A DNA stretch of 64,000 bases from Pseudomonadota bacterium (GTDB lineage: Bacteria; Pseudomonadota; Gammaproteobacteria; Xanthomonadales; Ahniellaceae), in contig JALHNO010000005.1 of NCBI GenBank assembly GCA_022843465.1, forward strand, positions 166,259 through 230,258. Reading direction: 5' to 3'. Under the pieces are notes generated by a model, which was not told the DNA's origin, did no database searches, and was given only the letters and a program-made list of their open reading frames with translations. Below, one piece after another: positions 43,576 through 53,025 of the stretch; positions within the stretch are counted from its first letter, which is position 1; each line of letters opens with the position of its first letter. The position numbers and the translations under genes were made by a program.

Positions 43576-44835
43576 ATGCTCAACCCCGCGGTCCGCCAGT
43601 CCCTGCAGCAGTTGTCGGAGACATTCCGCGCCGCGCAGCCATTCCGCCACGTGGTGATCGACGACTTCCTGGAACCGTCGGTGGCGGAAGGCATGCTGCG
43701 GTCGTTTCCCGGATTCGATGCCCGGTATGCGCTGAATGAGATGGGGCAGGTGGGCGGCAAGGCCGTCCGCGAGGCGGTGACCGAACTTCCCGAGCCCTAT
43801 CCGCAACTCGACCAGTGGATCCAGTCGCGTGACTTTCTGGCGGCGATGGAGCAACTGACCGGTATTCCCGACCTGCTCTACGACCCGCACTACTTTGGTG
43901 GCGGCACCCATGAGAATGTCGATGGCCAGAGCCTCGACATGCATATCGATTTCAATTATCACCCGGCTGATCGCAGTCACCGCCGGCTGAACCTGATCGT
44001 TTATCTCAACCCCGAGTGGGAGGCGGCCTGGGGCGGCTGCATCGAGTTTGCCGAAGATCCCTGGGATCCCGGCAATCGCAATCGCAAGCAGGTGCTGCCG
44101 CTGTTCAATCGTTGCGTGGTGTTCGAAACCAATGAGCGATCCTGGCATGGCTTCCCCCGCATCCAGCTCCCGGCCGAACGCAAGCAGCTGTCGCGACGAT
44201 CCCTCGCCATCTACCTCTACACCCGTGAGCGCCCGCCGGAGGAAACCGCACCGGCGCATGCGACGGTGTATGTGCCCGATGCGCGGCCGCAACATCTGGT
44301 CGCCGGTCATGTGTTGAGCCAGGCCGATACCGATCAGCTCGATCATTGTCTGGCCTCGGCGAATGGTCAGTTGAAGTTCCTGTACGAGCGTGAGAAGGAT
44401 TTTTCGGCGCAGATCGCCGCCCTGCAGCATGCGGTGCGCGAAGCGAACGCCGCCGCCCGTGTCGATGTGCTGGGCTATGCGCGTCAGATCGGCGCGCCGC
44501 GCGGGATCTGGCCCGATGGCTGGTCATCGCGGCACAGCGGCCTGGTGCTGAAGATGGAGCGCGCCTGCCGATCTGCTGTGCTCAGGGTCTGGGTGCCAGA
44601 AGCGCTCGATGGATCTTTTGAGCTGGTTGTTGCCATTGATTCAGTGCCGGAGACCCATCGTCTGCGCGGCGGCCGTGTCTGCGAGCTGAAGCTGCCGCTG
44701 CGGGCCCCGGCCGGGCGCGAACTGACGCTGGAATTTTCTGCCAGCGCCGACTGGTTGCCCAGCAGCGATGGTGCGTCGGCGGATACCCGTGCGTTGGCGT
44801 TCCGGCTGTTGGACCTGTCACTGAACCATGATTGA
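43576..44835 (+). CDS. 2OG-Fe(II) oxygenase (paralog B) with extra C-terminal beta domain
   Basis: The product has 419 residues. Residues 1-235 align throughout with paralog A: F-R-H-V-V-I-D-D-F-L-E-P, the same D-L-L-Y-D-P-H-Y-F-G-G-G-T-H-E-N, His123/Asp125 (H-I-D-F-N), His191 (S-W-H-G-F) and R-R-S-L at 207. A coiled-coil linker (about 245-295) leads to a beta-rich domain (about 305-415) with D-G-W-S-S-R-H-S-G-L, a strand series, and S-A-D-T-R-A-L-A-F. This domain resembles one often joined to glycosyltransferases in surface-polysaccharide clusters, hinting at a glycan or glycoprotein context. relA follows 6 bases after the stop. Confidence 0.87.
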   Translation: MLNPAVRQSLQQLSETFRAAQPFRHVVIDDFLEPSVAEGMLRSFPGFDARYALNEMGQVGGKAVREAVTELPEPYPQLDQWIQSRDFLAAMEQLTGIPDLLYDPHYFGGGTHENVDGQSLDMHIDFNYHPADRSHRRLNLIVYLNPEWEAAWGGCIEFAEDPWDPGNRNRKQVLPLFNRCVVFETNERSWHGFPRIQLPAERKQLSRRSLAIYLYTRERPPEETAPAHATVYVPDARPQHLVAGHVLSQADTDQLDHCLASANGQLKFLYEREKDFSAQIAALQHAVREANAAARVDVLGYARQIGAPRGIWPDGWSSRHSGLVLKMERACRSAVLRVWVPEALDGSFELVVAIDSVPETHRLRGGRVCELKLPLRAPAGRELTLEFSASADWLPSSDGASADTRALAFRLLDLSLNHD

Positions 44836-44841
44836 GACTCG

Positions 44842-46947
44842 GTGAAGAATTCTCTGCCAGCACAAATCGAACTGACTGACTGGTTGGCAGCGCGGCGACC
44901 AGTGGCCGATCTGCTCGGTGCCGGCATCGATCCGGGCGAGTCGGCTGATCCCAGTCTGGTGCCTACCCTGGATCTGCTCGAACATCTGCGCGTGGATGGC
45001 GACACCCTGGCGGCGACCCTGGCGTACAGCCTGCAGCTTCCGCTGGAACGCTTGCCGGCGAGCCTGCATACCCTGGTCGATGGCCAGCGTGAGGCGGAGC
45101 GGGTCTGGCGGTTGTTCTCCGAAAAGGGGCAGACGGTGGCGCCGGAAGGTCTGCGGCGGTTGCTGCTGGCGATCATCCGCGATCTTCGGGTCATCTTCAT
45201 CCTGCTGGCACGCCAGCTGGTGCGCCTGCGCGCCGCCACCACGCTCTCGGCGGACGAGCAGGTCGCCCTGGCCCAGCTGACGGCAGACATCCATGCGCCG
45301 CTGGCCAACCGGCTGGGTATCTGGCAGCTGAAGTGGGAACTTGAGGACCTGTCGTTCCGCTATCTCAATCCGGATGCCTACAAGCGCATTGCCCGCGCGC
45401 TCGACGAACGTCGCGGCGATCGCGAGGCCTTCATCGATCGCGTCAAGCGTGAACTGACCAGCAATCTGCGCGCCGAAGGCATCGAAGTCGAGATTGCGGG
45501 CAGGCCGAAACACATCTATTCGATCTGGCGCAAGATGACGCGCAAGCATGTCGATCTGGATGGACTCTACGACATTCGCGCGGTACGCCTGATGGTCGCC
45601 GATGTCGGCAGTTGCTACGCCGCGCTCGGCATCGTGCATGCGCTGTGGCCGCCGGTGCCCGGCGAGTTCGACGACTACATCGCGCGTCCCAAGGGCAACA
45701 ACTACCGCTCGCTGCACACTGCCGTCGTGGGCCCGGAGGGCAAGACCCTGGAGATACAGATCCGCACGCCGGAGATGCACGAGCACGCCGAACTCGGCGT
45801 CGCCGCGCACTGGCGCTACAAGGAAGGCGGCGGTGGTGATGCCGCGTTCGAACGCAAGATTGCCGGGCTGCGCAACCTGCTCGAATCCAAGGCCGACACC
45901 GAATCGGACGCTGCCCTGCTCGCTGGCCTGCAGACCGAAGTGGTCGAGGATCGCGTCTATCTGCTGACACCGCAGGGCAAGGTGGTGGACCTGCCCAAGG
46001 GCGCCACTGTGCTGGATTTCGCCTATCACGTGCACACCGAGGTGGGGCATCGCTGTCGCGGCGCCAAGTTGAACGGACGTCTGGTGCCGCTCGATCATCA
46101 GCCGGTCAGCGGTGAAACCATCGAGATCGTCACCGGCAAGGTCTCCGAACCGAGACGCGACTGGCTGATGGGCTCGCGCCAGTTCCTGATCACGCCGCGC
46201 GCCAAGGAAAAGGTGCGCGCATGGTTCCGCAAGCTCGATCACGATCGCAATGTCAGTGCCGGCAAGGAAGTGCTCGACAAGGAGTTGCGTCGCGTTGCGC
46301 TGCATGAGTCGGATCTGGTCCAGGTGCCGGCGCGCTTCAATTTGAAGACGGTTGATGATCTGCTGGTCGCCGTGGGTATCGGCGAAGTCACGCCTGGCCA
46401 GGTGGCGCGCGCGCTGCACGAAATCGCCCAGCCGAAGACCGAGCGTCCCGAACACAGCGCCGAGCCGCCGCGCGCCAAGCCGCGCGACAAGGACGCCATC
46501 GTCATCGAGGGCGTCGGCAATCTGCTGACCGTGATCGCGCGCTGCTGCCAGCCGGTACCCGGCGACGCCATCGTCGGCTATCTGACCAAGGGCCGTGGCG
46601 TGAGCATTCATCGCAATACCTGCAAGAGTCTGCAGAATCTGATGCTGCGCGATCCGGATCGGGTGATCCAGGTCGAATGGGGCGGTCGCGGTGGTCAGGC
46701 CTATGAAGTGGACATCGTCGTGCGTGGCTATGATCGCAAGGGTCTGCTCAAGGACGTCTCCAGCGCGATCGCAGCCGCCGATGCCCATGTGCTGGCGGCG
46801 AGCACCCGGCTCGACCGCGATCATGGCCTGGCTGAGATGAGTTTTGCGGTCCGGGTCAGCGATTTCGGGCAGCTGACCGGTCTGCTCAACCGGGTCGCGG
46901 CGTTGCCGAACGTGATCGAGGCGCGCCGGCATATGGGCAAGCACTAG
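44842..46947 (+). CDS. relA: (p)ppGpp synthetase RelA
   Basis: The product has 701 residues with a GTG start. The N-terminal HD region lacks the HDxxED motif of SpoT/Rel hydrolases (the helix reads L-A-Y-S-L-Q-L-P), so it is a synthetase-only RelA. The synthetase domain (about 220-345) has G-R-x-K-H-I-Y-S-I-W, E-F-D-D-Y-I and Y-R-S-L-H-T. Then come TGS (about 368-435), the central helical/zinc-finger part (R-C-C-Q-P-V-P-G-D) and a C-terminal ACT domain (about 619-700). RelA makes the alarmone on starved ribosomes. It lies 6 bases after paralog B, so the two are likely co-transcribed. Confidence 0.96.
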   Translation: MKNSLPAQIELTDWLAARRPVADLLGAGIDPGESADPSLVPTLDLLEHLRVDGDTLAATLAYSLQLPLERLPASLHTLVDGQREAERVWRLFSEKGQTVAPEGLRRLLLAIIRDLRVIFILLARQLVRLRAATTLSADEQVALAQLTADIHAPLANRLGIWQLKWELEDLSFRYLNPDAYKRIARALDERRGDREAFIDRVKRELTSNLRAEGIEVEIAGRPKHIYSIWRKMTRKHVDLDGLYDIRAVRLMVADVGSCYAALGIVHALWPPVPGEFDDYIARPKGNNYRSLHTAVVGPEGKTLEIQIRTPEMHEHAELGVAAHWRYKEGGGGDAAFERKIAGLRNLLESKADTESDAALLAGLQTEVVEDRVYLLTPQGKVVDLPKGATVLDFAYHVHTEVGHRCRGAKLNGRLVPLDHQPVSGETIEIVTGKVSEPRRDWLMGSRQFLITPRAKEKVRAWFRKLDHDRNVSAGKEVLDKELRRVALHESDLVQVPARFNLKTVDDLLVAVGIGEVTPGQVARALHEIAQPKTERPEHSAEPPRAKPRDKDAIVIEGVGNLLTVIARCCQPVPGDAIVGYLTKGRGVSIHRNTCKSLQNLMLRDPDRVIQVEWGGRGGQAYEVDIVVRGYDRKGLLKDVSSAIAAADAHVLAASTRLDRDHGLAEMSFAVRVSDFGQLTGLLNRVAALPNVIEARRHMGKH

Positions 46948-47055
46948 CCGGACCCGGATGAGTACGGGCTGTCACTGGCACGCCGATGTGCAATGGGCCG
47001 TGATAATCTGCGGCGGCCCCGCATAAGACGGGGGTTCGACAGGTATGTCCGTTCC

Positions 47056-49557
47056 GTGATCGAAATACCGGGGTATAAAGTTCTCAAGCAGCTGGGCCGG
47101 GGCGGTATGGCCACGGTGTATCTGGCTCTCCAGGAATCGGTCGACCGCGAGGTTGCGCTGAAGGTGATGTCGCCTGCGCTGATGGTCGACCCCAACTTCG
47201 GCGAGCGCTTCCTGCGCGAAGCGCGGATTGCCGCCAAACTGCATCATCGCCATGTGGTCGGCGTGCACGATGTCGGCAAGTACAACGACGTCCACTACAT
47301 CGCGATGGAGTATCTGCCTGGCGGATCATTCCATATCGACGATGGCAAGCCACGCGAACCGACCATCGTGCTGCGGGTGGTGCGCGAAATCGCCACGGCG
47401 TTGGCCTATGCCCACAGCAAGGGCTTCGTGCATCGCGATGTCAAGCCGGACAATATCCTGCTGCACGATGATGGTTCCAGTGCGCTGACCGACTTCGGCA
47501 TCGCGCGCGCCAATGACTCGGCCACCCGGATGACGCGTACCGGTGCGGTAATCGGCACACCGCATTACATGAGTCCGGAACAGGCGCGCGGTCGACCGCT
47601 CGATGGCCGCGCCGATCTCTACTCGCTTGGTGTGGTGATGTTCGAGTTGCTGACCGGGCGTGCGCCGTTCATCGCGGATGACCCGCTGGCGGTCGGCATC
47701 ATGCACATCACCGAGCCGGTGCCGCGCATGCCGCATCCGCTGGAAGCACTGCAGCCGATCGTCGACCGGATGATGGCGAAGACGCCCGAGGATCGCTTCC
47801 AGACCGGCGACGATGTTGCCGCGGCCATCCGCGATGTCGAACTCGACATCGCCGAGGGCAATCTGCCTGGCCTCAAGGCGCCGGATGACGACTACAGTCG
47901 ACGGGTGTTCTCCGAGGCTTCGCGCACGCAGCGGATGCCCTCGACGCGCACGCCGGTGGAGCCGATCAAGCAGCGTACCGAACCGCAACTGGGTAGGGTC
48001 GATGATGTCGAGCGGATGGAACGCCGGCCCGCTGCGCAAGGTGCGGCAGCGCGCGCCGCAGCGATTTCCGCGCAGGGACCGCGACGCTGGCCGTGGGTGC
48101 TGGCGGTCGTGCTCGGTGTCGCCGCAGCGGCGCTCTGGATCAGCCAGGACAAATTGCGCCAGATGTTGCCGAACTCCGATGTCTCGGCGGCCCTTGATCG
48201 CGCCCAGGCTGCGGTCAATGCCGGACGTCTGTTCGAGGGCGAAGACAATGCGCGTCATCTCTATGAGGCGGTCCTGCGTGTCGATCCCGATCATCAGCAG
48301 GCCAGGCAGGGCTTGCAGCAGGTCGGTGAGTCGATCCTCGAGCAGGCGCGGCTGGCGTTGGGGCGTCGTGATTTCCCGGAGGCGCGTCGACTTGGCGAAA
48401 CTGCACGGGAGATTCTGCATGGCGGGACCGCCCTGGAAGATTTCGAAACGCAGTTGAAGAACAATGAGCAGAGTCATCTGAAGGTCGGCGATCTGCTGAA
48501 CCAGGCCGAGGCGGCACTGACCGCCAATCGGCTGCTCGGAACCGAAGGCGCAGTGGCGCTTTACCAGCGTGCGATGGCGGCCGACGAAACCAACAGCATC
48601 GCGCTCAAGGGCCTGCAGAATGCTCTGGGCACGCTCGCCGCCTCGGTTGACACCGCGTTGACGGCGGGTGACCTGACTGCTGCCAGCGCTGCCATTGAGG
48701 AAATCGCACGAGTCAGCGGCAATCATGCCGCGTTGCCGGGATTGCGTGCCCGACTCGCTGCGGCGCAGACCGATGCCATCGACCAGTTGGAGCAGGACAT
48801 CCGTCGCGCCGAGACCTATCTGCGCGACAAGATGCTGACGGCGCCGCGCGGTGACAATGCGCTCGACGTCTTTCGCAGCGTGCTGGCGCGCGACCCGCAG
48901 AACCTGCGCGCACAGGCAGGCATCCGCCAGGTTGCCTCGGCCTTGCTGGATCAGGCCCGTGCCGCCTTGCGCGAGAAGGATATCGAGGCGGCCGGACGAC
49001 TGGCGGCACAGGCGCGGCAACTGGCCCCGGATACCGATGGCCTGGGGACCTTTGCCACGCAGTTGCGCGAGGCCGGCGAACGCCGCGATATCCAGCAGTC
49101 TCAGCGACCGCTCGACAGCAACCAGGGCGCGGCCGTGCAGAAATTGCTGGATGAGGCGGCGCTGTTGCTGGCGCGCGGGGATCTTATCGATCCGCCTGGC
49201 AGCAATGCCTATGACAAGTATCGCAGCGTGTTGAACATCGACCGCAACAACGCCGAGGCGCGCGCCGGGCTGCAGGGATTGCCGGAGGCTGCCAAGGGCT
49301 ACTTCGAGGAATCGATCACGGCCGGCCGGCTGTCAGCCGCATCGGGTTATTTGAGCGTGATCCAGCAACTGGCACCGACCGATGGCGTGCTTGTCGGGAT
49401 GCAGGCACGGCTGGCCCAGGCCTGGCTCGACCAGGCCGGCAGGCTGATCGGGCAAGGTCAGCGGCCGGCCGCCGAAAAGGCCCTGGCGCAGGCACGCAAG
49501 CTGGAGCCGACGCTGGCAGGATTGGCCGAGATCGAGGCGCGCCTCAAGGCCATGTAG
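47056..49557 (+). CDS. Membrane Ser/Thr kinase with four ~90-residue extracytoplasmic repeats
   Basis: The product has 833 residues. The kinase domain (about 5-265) is complete: G-R-G-G-M-A-T-V-Y, A-L-K, H126-R-D-V-K-P-D-N and D146-F-G. One membrane helix at about 345-363 follows. The rest is four tandem helical repeats of about 90 residues, each with a core like P-x-G-x-N-A-x3-[YF]-x3-L-x6-N-x2-A-x2-G-[LI], ending with a half-repeat. The same unit occurs in the kinase at 7391 and the lipoprotein at 18161. The GTG at 47056 is chosen over ATG 46993 because V-I-E-I-P-G-Y matches V-I-Q-V-P-G-Y of the first kinase. GATAAT at 47002 may be its -10. Confidence 0.92.
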   Translation: MIEIPGYKVLKQLGRGGMATVYLALQESVDREVALKVMSPALMVDPNFGERFLREARIAAKLHHRHVVGVHDVGKYNDVHYIAMEYLPGGSFHIDDGKPREPTIVLRVVREIATALAYAHSKGFVHRDVKPDNILLHDDGSSALTDFGIARANDSATRMTRTGAVIGTPHYMSPEQARGRPLDGRADLYSLGVVMFELLTGRAPFIADDPLAVGIMHITEPVPRMPHPLEALQPIVDRMMAKTPEDRFQTGDDVAAAIRDVELDIAEGNLPGLKAPDDDYSRRVFSEASRTQRMPSTRTPVEPIKQRTEPQLGRVDDVERMERRPAAQGAAARAAAISAQGPRRWPWVLAVVLGVAAAALWISQDKLRQMLPNSDVSAALDRAQAAVNAGRLFEGEDNARHLYEAVLRVDPDHQQARQGLQQVGESILEQARLALGRRDFPEARRLGETAREILHGGTALEDFETQLKNNEQSHLKVGDLLNQAEAALTANRLLGTEGAVALYQRAMAADETNSIALKGLQNALGTLAASVDTALTAGDLTAASAAIEEIARVSGNHAALPGLRARLAAAQTDAIDQLEQDIRRAETYLRDKMLTAPRGDNALDVFRSVLARDPQNLRAQAGIRQVASALLDQARAALREKDIEAAGRLAAQARQLAPDTDGLGTFATQLREAGERRDIQQSQRPLDSNQGAAVQKLLDEAALLLARGDLIDPPGSNAYDKYRSVLNIDRNNAEARAGLQGLPEAAKGYFEESITAGRLSAASGYLSVIQQLAPTDGVLVGMQARLAQAWLDQAGRLIGQGQRPAAEKALAQARKLEPTLAGLAEIEARLKAM

Positions 49558-49571
49558 GCACCGCTGCTGCC

Positions 49572-50306
49572 TCAGCGCAGCTGCATGTCCATGGTTTCAC
49601 CGTCTTCTTCGATCTGGCGTATGCGTACCGGCAGATAACCCAGGGAGGGCGCGATCCAGGTCGTGGTCTGGCGTCCGGATTGCGTGCGCACGCGCTCGAC
49701 CCGGAGGGTATCGAGTTCGCCGCGGACCGTTTTCAGTTTTTCCTGACCGGCAACCCGATAGATATTGGTATCGATCTTGCGTTTGTCGGCGACCCGATAC
49801 TCCAGCTGTTCGGCGCTGCGTGCCAGATCGCTGGCCATCGCGAGCACGACCAGATTGCGATCGACCAGACCGGCCTCGTAGTCCAGCTGGTATTCGCCAT
49901 CGCCATCGCGGCCACTGACGCGGCCCGGGTTCGGCATGATGCTCAGGCTGCGCTTTTTTGACTTGAAGCGCATCTTCTGGTCGAAGGCGTAGCGCAGGGT
50001 TTCCGGGCGGCCCTGGTTCCAGCGGAACTCGGACTTCTCATCGATCTCGACGCCGGCGAAGCTGGCGAGGCCAGCCGTGCCCCGGGTATGCGTCTGGAAC
50101 GCCCAGGTATCACCTTCGGCCGGTGACAGCTTGATGCTGGCTTCGCCGAGTGGCTTGCCATTGCGGCTGACCTCGAACTGCAGTTCAAAGGCCTGCACCG
50201 GCACTTCGGCGGCGGCCAAGGCGCCAACGCCGGCGAGCAGCAATGCCAGCCCGCAGCGGGCCATGAGGCCAGGGTTCTTGCAGCGGTGTGCGGTCATCAG
50301 ATGCAT
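49572..50306 (-). CDS. DUF3108 domain exported protein
   Basis: The product has 244 residues with a signal peptide (about 1-33, ending A-L-A-A-A). The mature part is beta-rich and matches DUF3108: F-E-L-Q-F-E-V-S-R-N-G at its start and L-G-Y-L-P-V-R-I-R-Q near the end. The function is unknown; it is often next to purN in gammaproteobacteria, as here (100 bases downstream of purN). It converges on the kinase gene with a 14-base gap. A shorter start at Met15 (M-A-R-C-G) is possible. Confidence 0.88.
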   Translation of the reverse strand: MHLMTAHRCKNPGLMARCGLALLLAGVGALAAAEVPVQAFELQFEVSRNGKPLGEASIKLSPAEGDTWAFQTHTRGTAGLASFAGVEIDEKSEFRWNQGRPETLRYAFDQKMRFKSKKRSLSIMPNPGRVSGRDGDGEYQLDYEAGLVDRNLVVLAMASDLARSAEQLEYRVADKRKIDTNIYRVAGQEKLKTVRGELDTLRVERVRTQSGRQTTTWIAPSLGYLPVRIRQIEEDGETMDMQLR

Positions 50307-50407
50307 CCTTTCAGGTCCAATCGCGGTGTTTGCCGTGTCCGCGGCGCGCAGGCCGGGGACACGATCATGGCCGCAGACTAGCCGAGCCTTACTGAGCGCT
50401 GACCAAA

Positions 50408-51055
50408 TCAGCGGTACTGCCAGGCCGGACGGGCCTGACCATCGACCAGAAGCTGGCCGTGCCCATGTCCGATCCGATGCTGGTTGAACTTGCCGACGCA
50501 GCGCACCAGCAGCTCATGTTCGGCCGGCAACAGGCGGGTTGCCAGCGTGGCGGCGTCGTCGCCGTGGTGGATCGGGATGCGGGTCTGTGCGATCACCGGT
50601 CCGGCATCGAGCGCAGGGATCACGAAATGCACGCTGGCACCGTGCTCGCTATCGCCAGCATCGAGCGCGCGCTGATGCGTGTGCAGGCCCGGATATTTGG
50701 GCAGCAGGGAAGGGTGGATATTGATCATGCGCTGGCTTTGCGCAGCCACCACTTCGGCCGACAGGATGCGCATGAAACCGGCGCAGATGATCAGGTCGGG
50801 CGTCAGCGCATCGATTTCCGCAAACAGGGCATGGTCGAACGCCAGTCGACTGTCGAATGCCTTCGGATTGATCCAGCGTCCCGCGACTGCGGCCGCGGCG
50901 GCGATCTCAAGCGCGCCTGCGTTGGCGCGATCGCTGAATACCGCGAGCAACTCGGCGTGCAGGCGTCCCGAGCGCGTGGCTGACATCAGTGCCGCGAGAT
51001 TGGAGCCGCGTCCGGATGCCAGCACCACGAGGCGCAGTCTGCGGGCGCTGGCCAT
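50408..51055 (-). CDS. purN: Phosphoribosylglycinamide formyltransferase
   Basis: The product has 215 residues. It transfers the formyl group of 10-formyl-THF to GAR in purine synthesis. Visible are L-A-S-G-R-G-S-N-L-A-A-L, the catalytic N-I-H-P-S-L-L-P-K-Y-P-G-L and the Asp loop H-F-V-I-P-A-L-D-A-G-P-V-I. The frame extends upstream to 51139 inside purM, but the domain begins at M-A-S-A-R-R-L-R-L (51055). There is no good ribosome-binding site, so coupling to purM is likely. It is downstream of purM by 37 bases. Confidence 0.96.
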   Translation of the reverse strand: MASARRLRLVVLASGRGSNLAALMSATRSGRLHAELLAVFSDRANAGALEIAAAAAVAGRWINPKAFDSRLAFDHALFAEIDALTPDLIICAGFMRILSAEVVAAQSQRMINIHPSLLPKYPGLHTHQRALDAGDSEHGASVHFVIPALDAGPVIAQTRIPIHHGDDAATLATRLLPAEHELLVRCVGKFNQHRIGHGHGQLLVDGQARPAWQYR

Positions 51056-51092
51056 ATCGGTCTGGTCAGCCGGCCGCTCGCCGGCATCGTGT

Positions 51093-52139
51093 TCAGCCGA
51101 TGCGGACACGGTCTTCGCTGGTGCAGGTCGTGACGGCACCGATCTCGCAACTGCTCAATCCATGTGCGGTGAGCGCAGCGCGCACGGAGCCGACATCGCT
51201 GCGGTCGAGCAGCACGGTGAAGCCGATCCCGCAATTGAACGTCCGCCACATTTCGTTGGCCGCAATTCCACCCTGTCGCTGCAGCCAGTCGAATACCGGC
51301 ACCTGCGGCAAGGCACTGGCCTCGATGGCGAGACCGAGTCCCTGCGGTACCACCCGGATGATGTTCTCCTTCAGTCCACCACCGGTGATATGCGCCATGG
51401 CATGCAGATCAAAGCGCTTGAGCAGGTCCAGCATCGGCTTGACGTACAGGGTGGTCGGCGCCATCAGGGCATCGGCCAGCGTGCCCTCCCCGAGCGCCTG
51501 TTCGAGGTCGGCGCCGGTGACCGCAAGCACCTTGCGGATCAGCGAGTAGCCATTGGAATGCGGGCCGCTGGAGGCGACGCCGAGCACGACATCGCCGGCG
51601 CGTACCTTGCTGCCATCGAGCAACTCGGATTTTTCGACGGCGCCCACGGAAAATCCGGCAAGGTCGTATTCGCCAGGCGGGTACATGTCCGGCATCTCGG
51701 CGGTCTCGCCGCCGATCAGGGCGCAGCCGGCGAGTTCACAGCCGCGTGCGATGCCAGCGATCACCGCGACCGTGGTATCGACATCAAGCTTGCCGGTGGC
51801 GAAATAGTCGAGAAAGAACAGCGGCTCGGCGCCCTGCACCAGGATGTCGTTGACACACATGCCGACCAGGTCGATGCCGATGGTGTCGTGCCGGTTGAGC
51901 GTCTGCGCCAGCTTCAGTTTGGTACCGACGCCATCGGTGCCGGAAACCAGTACCGGTTCGCGATAGCGGCCGGCGAGTTCGAACAGAGCGCCGAATCCGC
52001 CGAGGCCACCGATCACTTCCTTGCGAAAGGTGCGGGCTACCAGAGGCTTGATGCGCTCCACGACCGCCTCGCCGGCGTCGATATCGACACCGGCATCGCG
52101 GTAGGTGAGTCCGGCCGGTGCTGCAGGTGTTGAGCTCAT
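51093..52139 (-). CDS. purM: Phosphoribosylformylglycinamidine cyclo-ligase
   Basis: The product has 348 residues, the usual length. AIR synthetase closes FGAM to AIR with ATP. Signatures are T-Y-R-D-A-G-V-D-I near the N-terminus, [17 protein letters not shown] and the H-I-T-G-G-G-L motif. The ATG at 52139 (M-S-S-T-P) is preferred; an in-frame ATG at 52151 is possible. purN follows, the common purMN order. Confidence 0.97.
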   Translation of the reverse strand: MSSTPAAPAGLTYRDAGVDIDAGEAVVERIKPLVARTFRKEVIGGLGGFGALFELAGRYREPVLVSGTDGVGTKLKLAQTLNRHDTIGIDLVGMCVNDILVQGAEPLFFLDYFATGKLDVDTTVAVIAGIARGCELAGCALIGGETAEMPDMYPPGEYDLAGFSVGAVEKSELLDGSKVRAGDVVLGVASSGPHSNGYSLIRKVLAVTGADLEQALGEGTLADALMAPTTLYVKPMLDLLKRFDLHAMAHITGGGLKENIIRVVPQGLGLAIEASALPQVPVFDWLQRQGGIAANEMWRTFNCGIGFTVLLDRSDVGSVRAALTAHGLSSCEIGAVTTCTSEDRVRIG

Positions 52140-52549
52140 GGCGCTGTGCATTGGAAGGGGAGTGCGGAGGATACCAGCCACGATTTGCCGAACTTCGGGC
52201 AAACTGGGGATTCGTCCCGATCACGCACCACGCCAGATCGCTGTTGTCCGCAGGGCCGCTGGACCCGCGCAGAAGGGACATCCGAACGCGTTCCTGCCGC
52301 ACTGGCGCCTCCAGGTCAGGGGTGAAACTCCGCAGGTTTTTGAATGTGTGGCAGGCGGCAAGCTGTCTGGCGAAAGCGAAGTCGTGACTTTCGAGAGCTT
52401 CCAGAATGCCGTTTCGTGCGCCAATACCATGGCGATGCATGGGCGCTGAGGCTAAGCTGCGCGCGTTGATCGGAGTCCAGCATGTGCGAATCGAGCCAAT
52501 GCGCTGAACCCGGCGGCCGCCTGCGCATGCCCCTCCGGGTGTATTGCTG
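52140..52549. other. ~410 bp divergent intergenic region
   Basis: It separates purM (minus) from the DUF4345-like gene (plus). Open frames on both strands show no domain, ribosome-binding site or codon bias. It must hold the purMN promoter. I see no purine riboswitch or clear PurR-type palindrome. Confidence 0.4.
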
Positions 52550-52936
52550 ATGCTCAGTCAGCTGCCGCTTTGGGGCCAGAATCTGGCCGCCATCGTCACC
52601 CTGCTGTTTGGCCTGCTGGCTTTGGGGCGACCGCGTGGTGTCGCGCATTCGCTGAGTATGGAGCTGCGCGGCTTGCGCGGTCGTGCCGAGTTTCGCATCG
52701 GCTTTGGCGGATTCATGATCGGTGCGGCCGGTTTCGTGCTGTGGGCGCAGCATCCACTGGCATTTTCCGTACTCGGGTTTCTCTGGCTGGGCGGCGCGGT
52801 GGCGCGGATTCTGGCCTGGATGATCGATCAGCCGGTGCTCGAACGCGCCTATCTGAAGCTGTTTCTGTTTGAACTGACGATGGCCACCCTGCTGCTCTGG
52901 CAGCAGGCGCTCAGTGGATTCCAGTCGCCGGACTGA
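52550..52936 (+). CDS. DUF4345-like small membrane protein
   Basis: The product has 128 residues and four predicted membrane helices. The size and pattern (F-G-L-L-A-L-G-R-P near helix 1, R-x-E-F-R-I-G-F-G-G in the middle) fit the DUF4345 family of four-helix proteins of unknown function; the assignment is moderate. The ATG at 52550 lies just after an in-frame TTG at 52544; the ribosome-binding site is weak. It ends 89 bases before the DUF2066 gene on the same strand. Confidence 0.65.
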   Translation: MLSQLPLWGQNLAAIVTLLFGLLALGRPRGVAHSLSMELRGLRGRAEFRIGFGGFMIGAAGFVLWAQHPLAFSVLGFLWLGGAVARILAWMIDQPVLERAYLKLFLFELTMATLLLWQQALSGFQSPD

Positions 52937-53025
52937 TGGCGCCACCATCGGATACGCGACCGCGCTCAAGCCTGCAAGTGTGGGCATCCAACGTATCATT
53001 GGCTATCCCGCAATCCGGAGTTGGC

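Noticed and set aside
44818..46944. 708-codon antisense frame within relA
   Set aside because: It is entirely antisense to a well-supported RelA, with no recognisable domain.
52316..52999. 227-codon minus-strand frame over the purM leader and the DUF4345-like gene
   Set aside because: It is Gln/Arg-rich, has no ribosome-binding site and is antisense to a membrane protein with clear helices.
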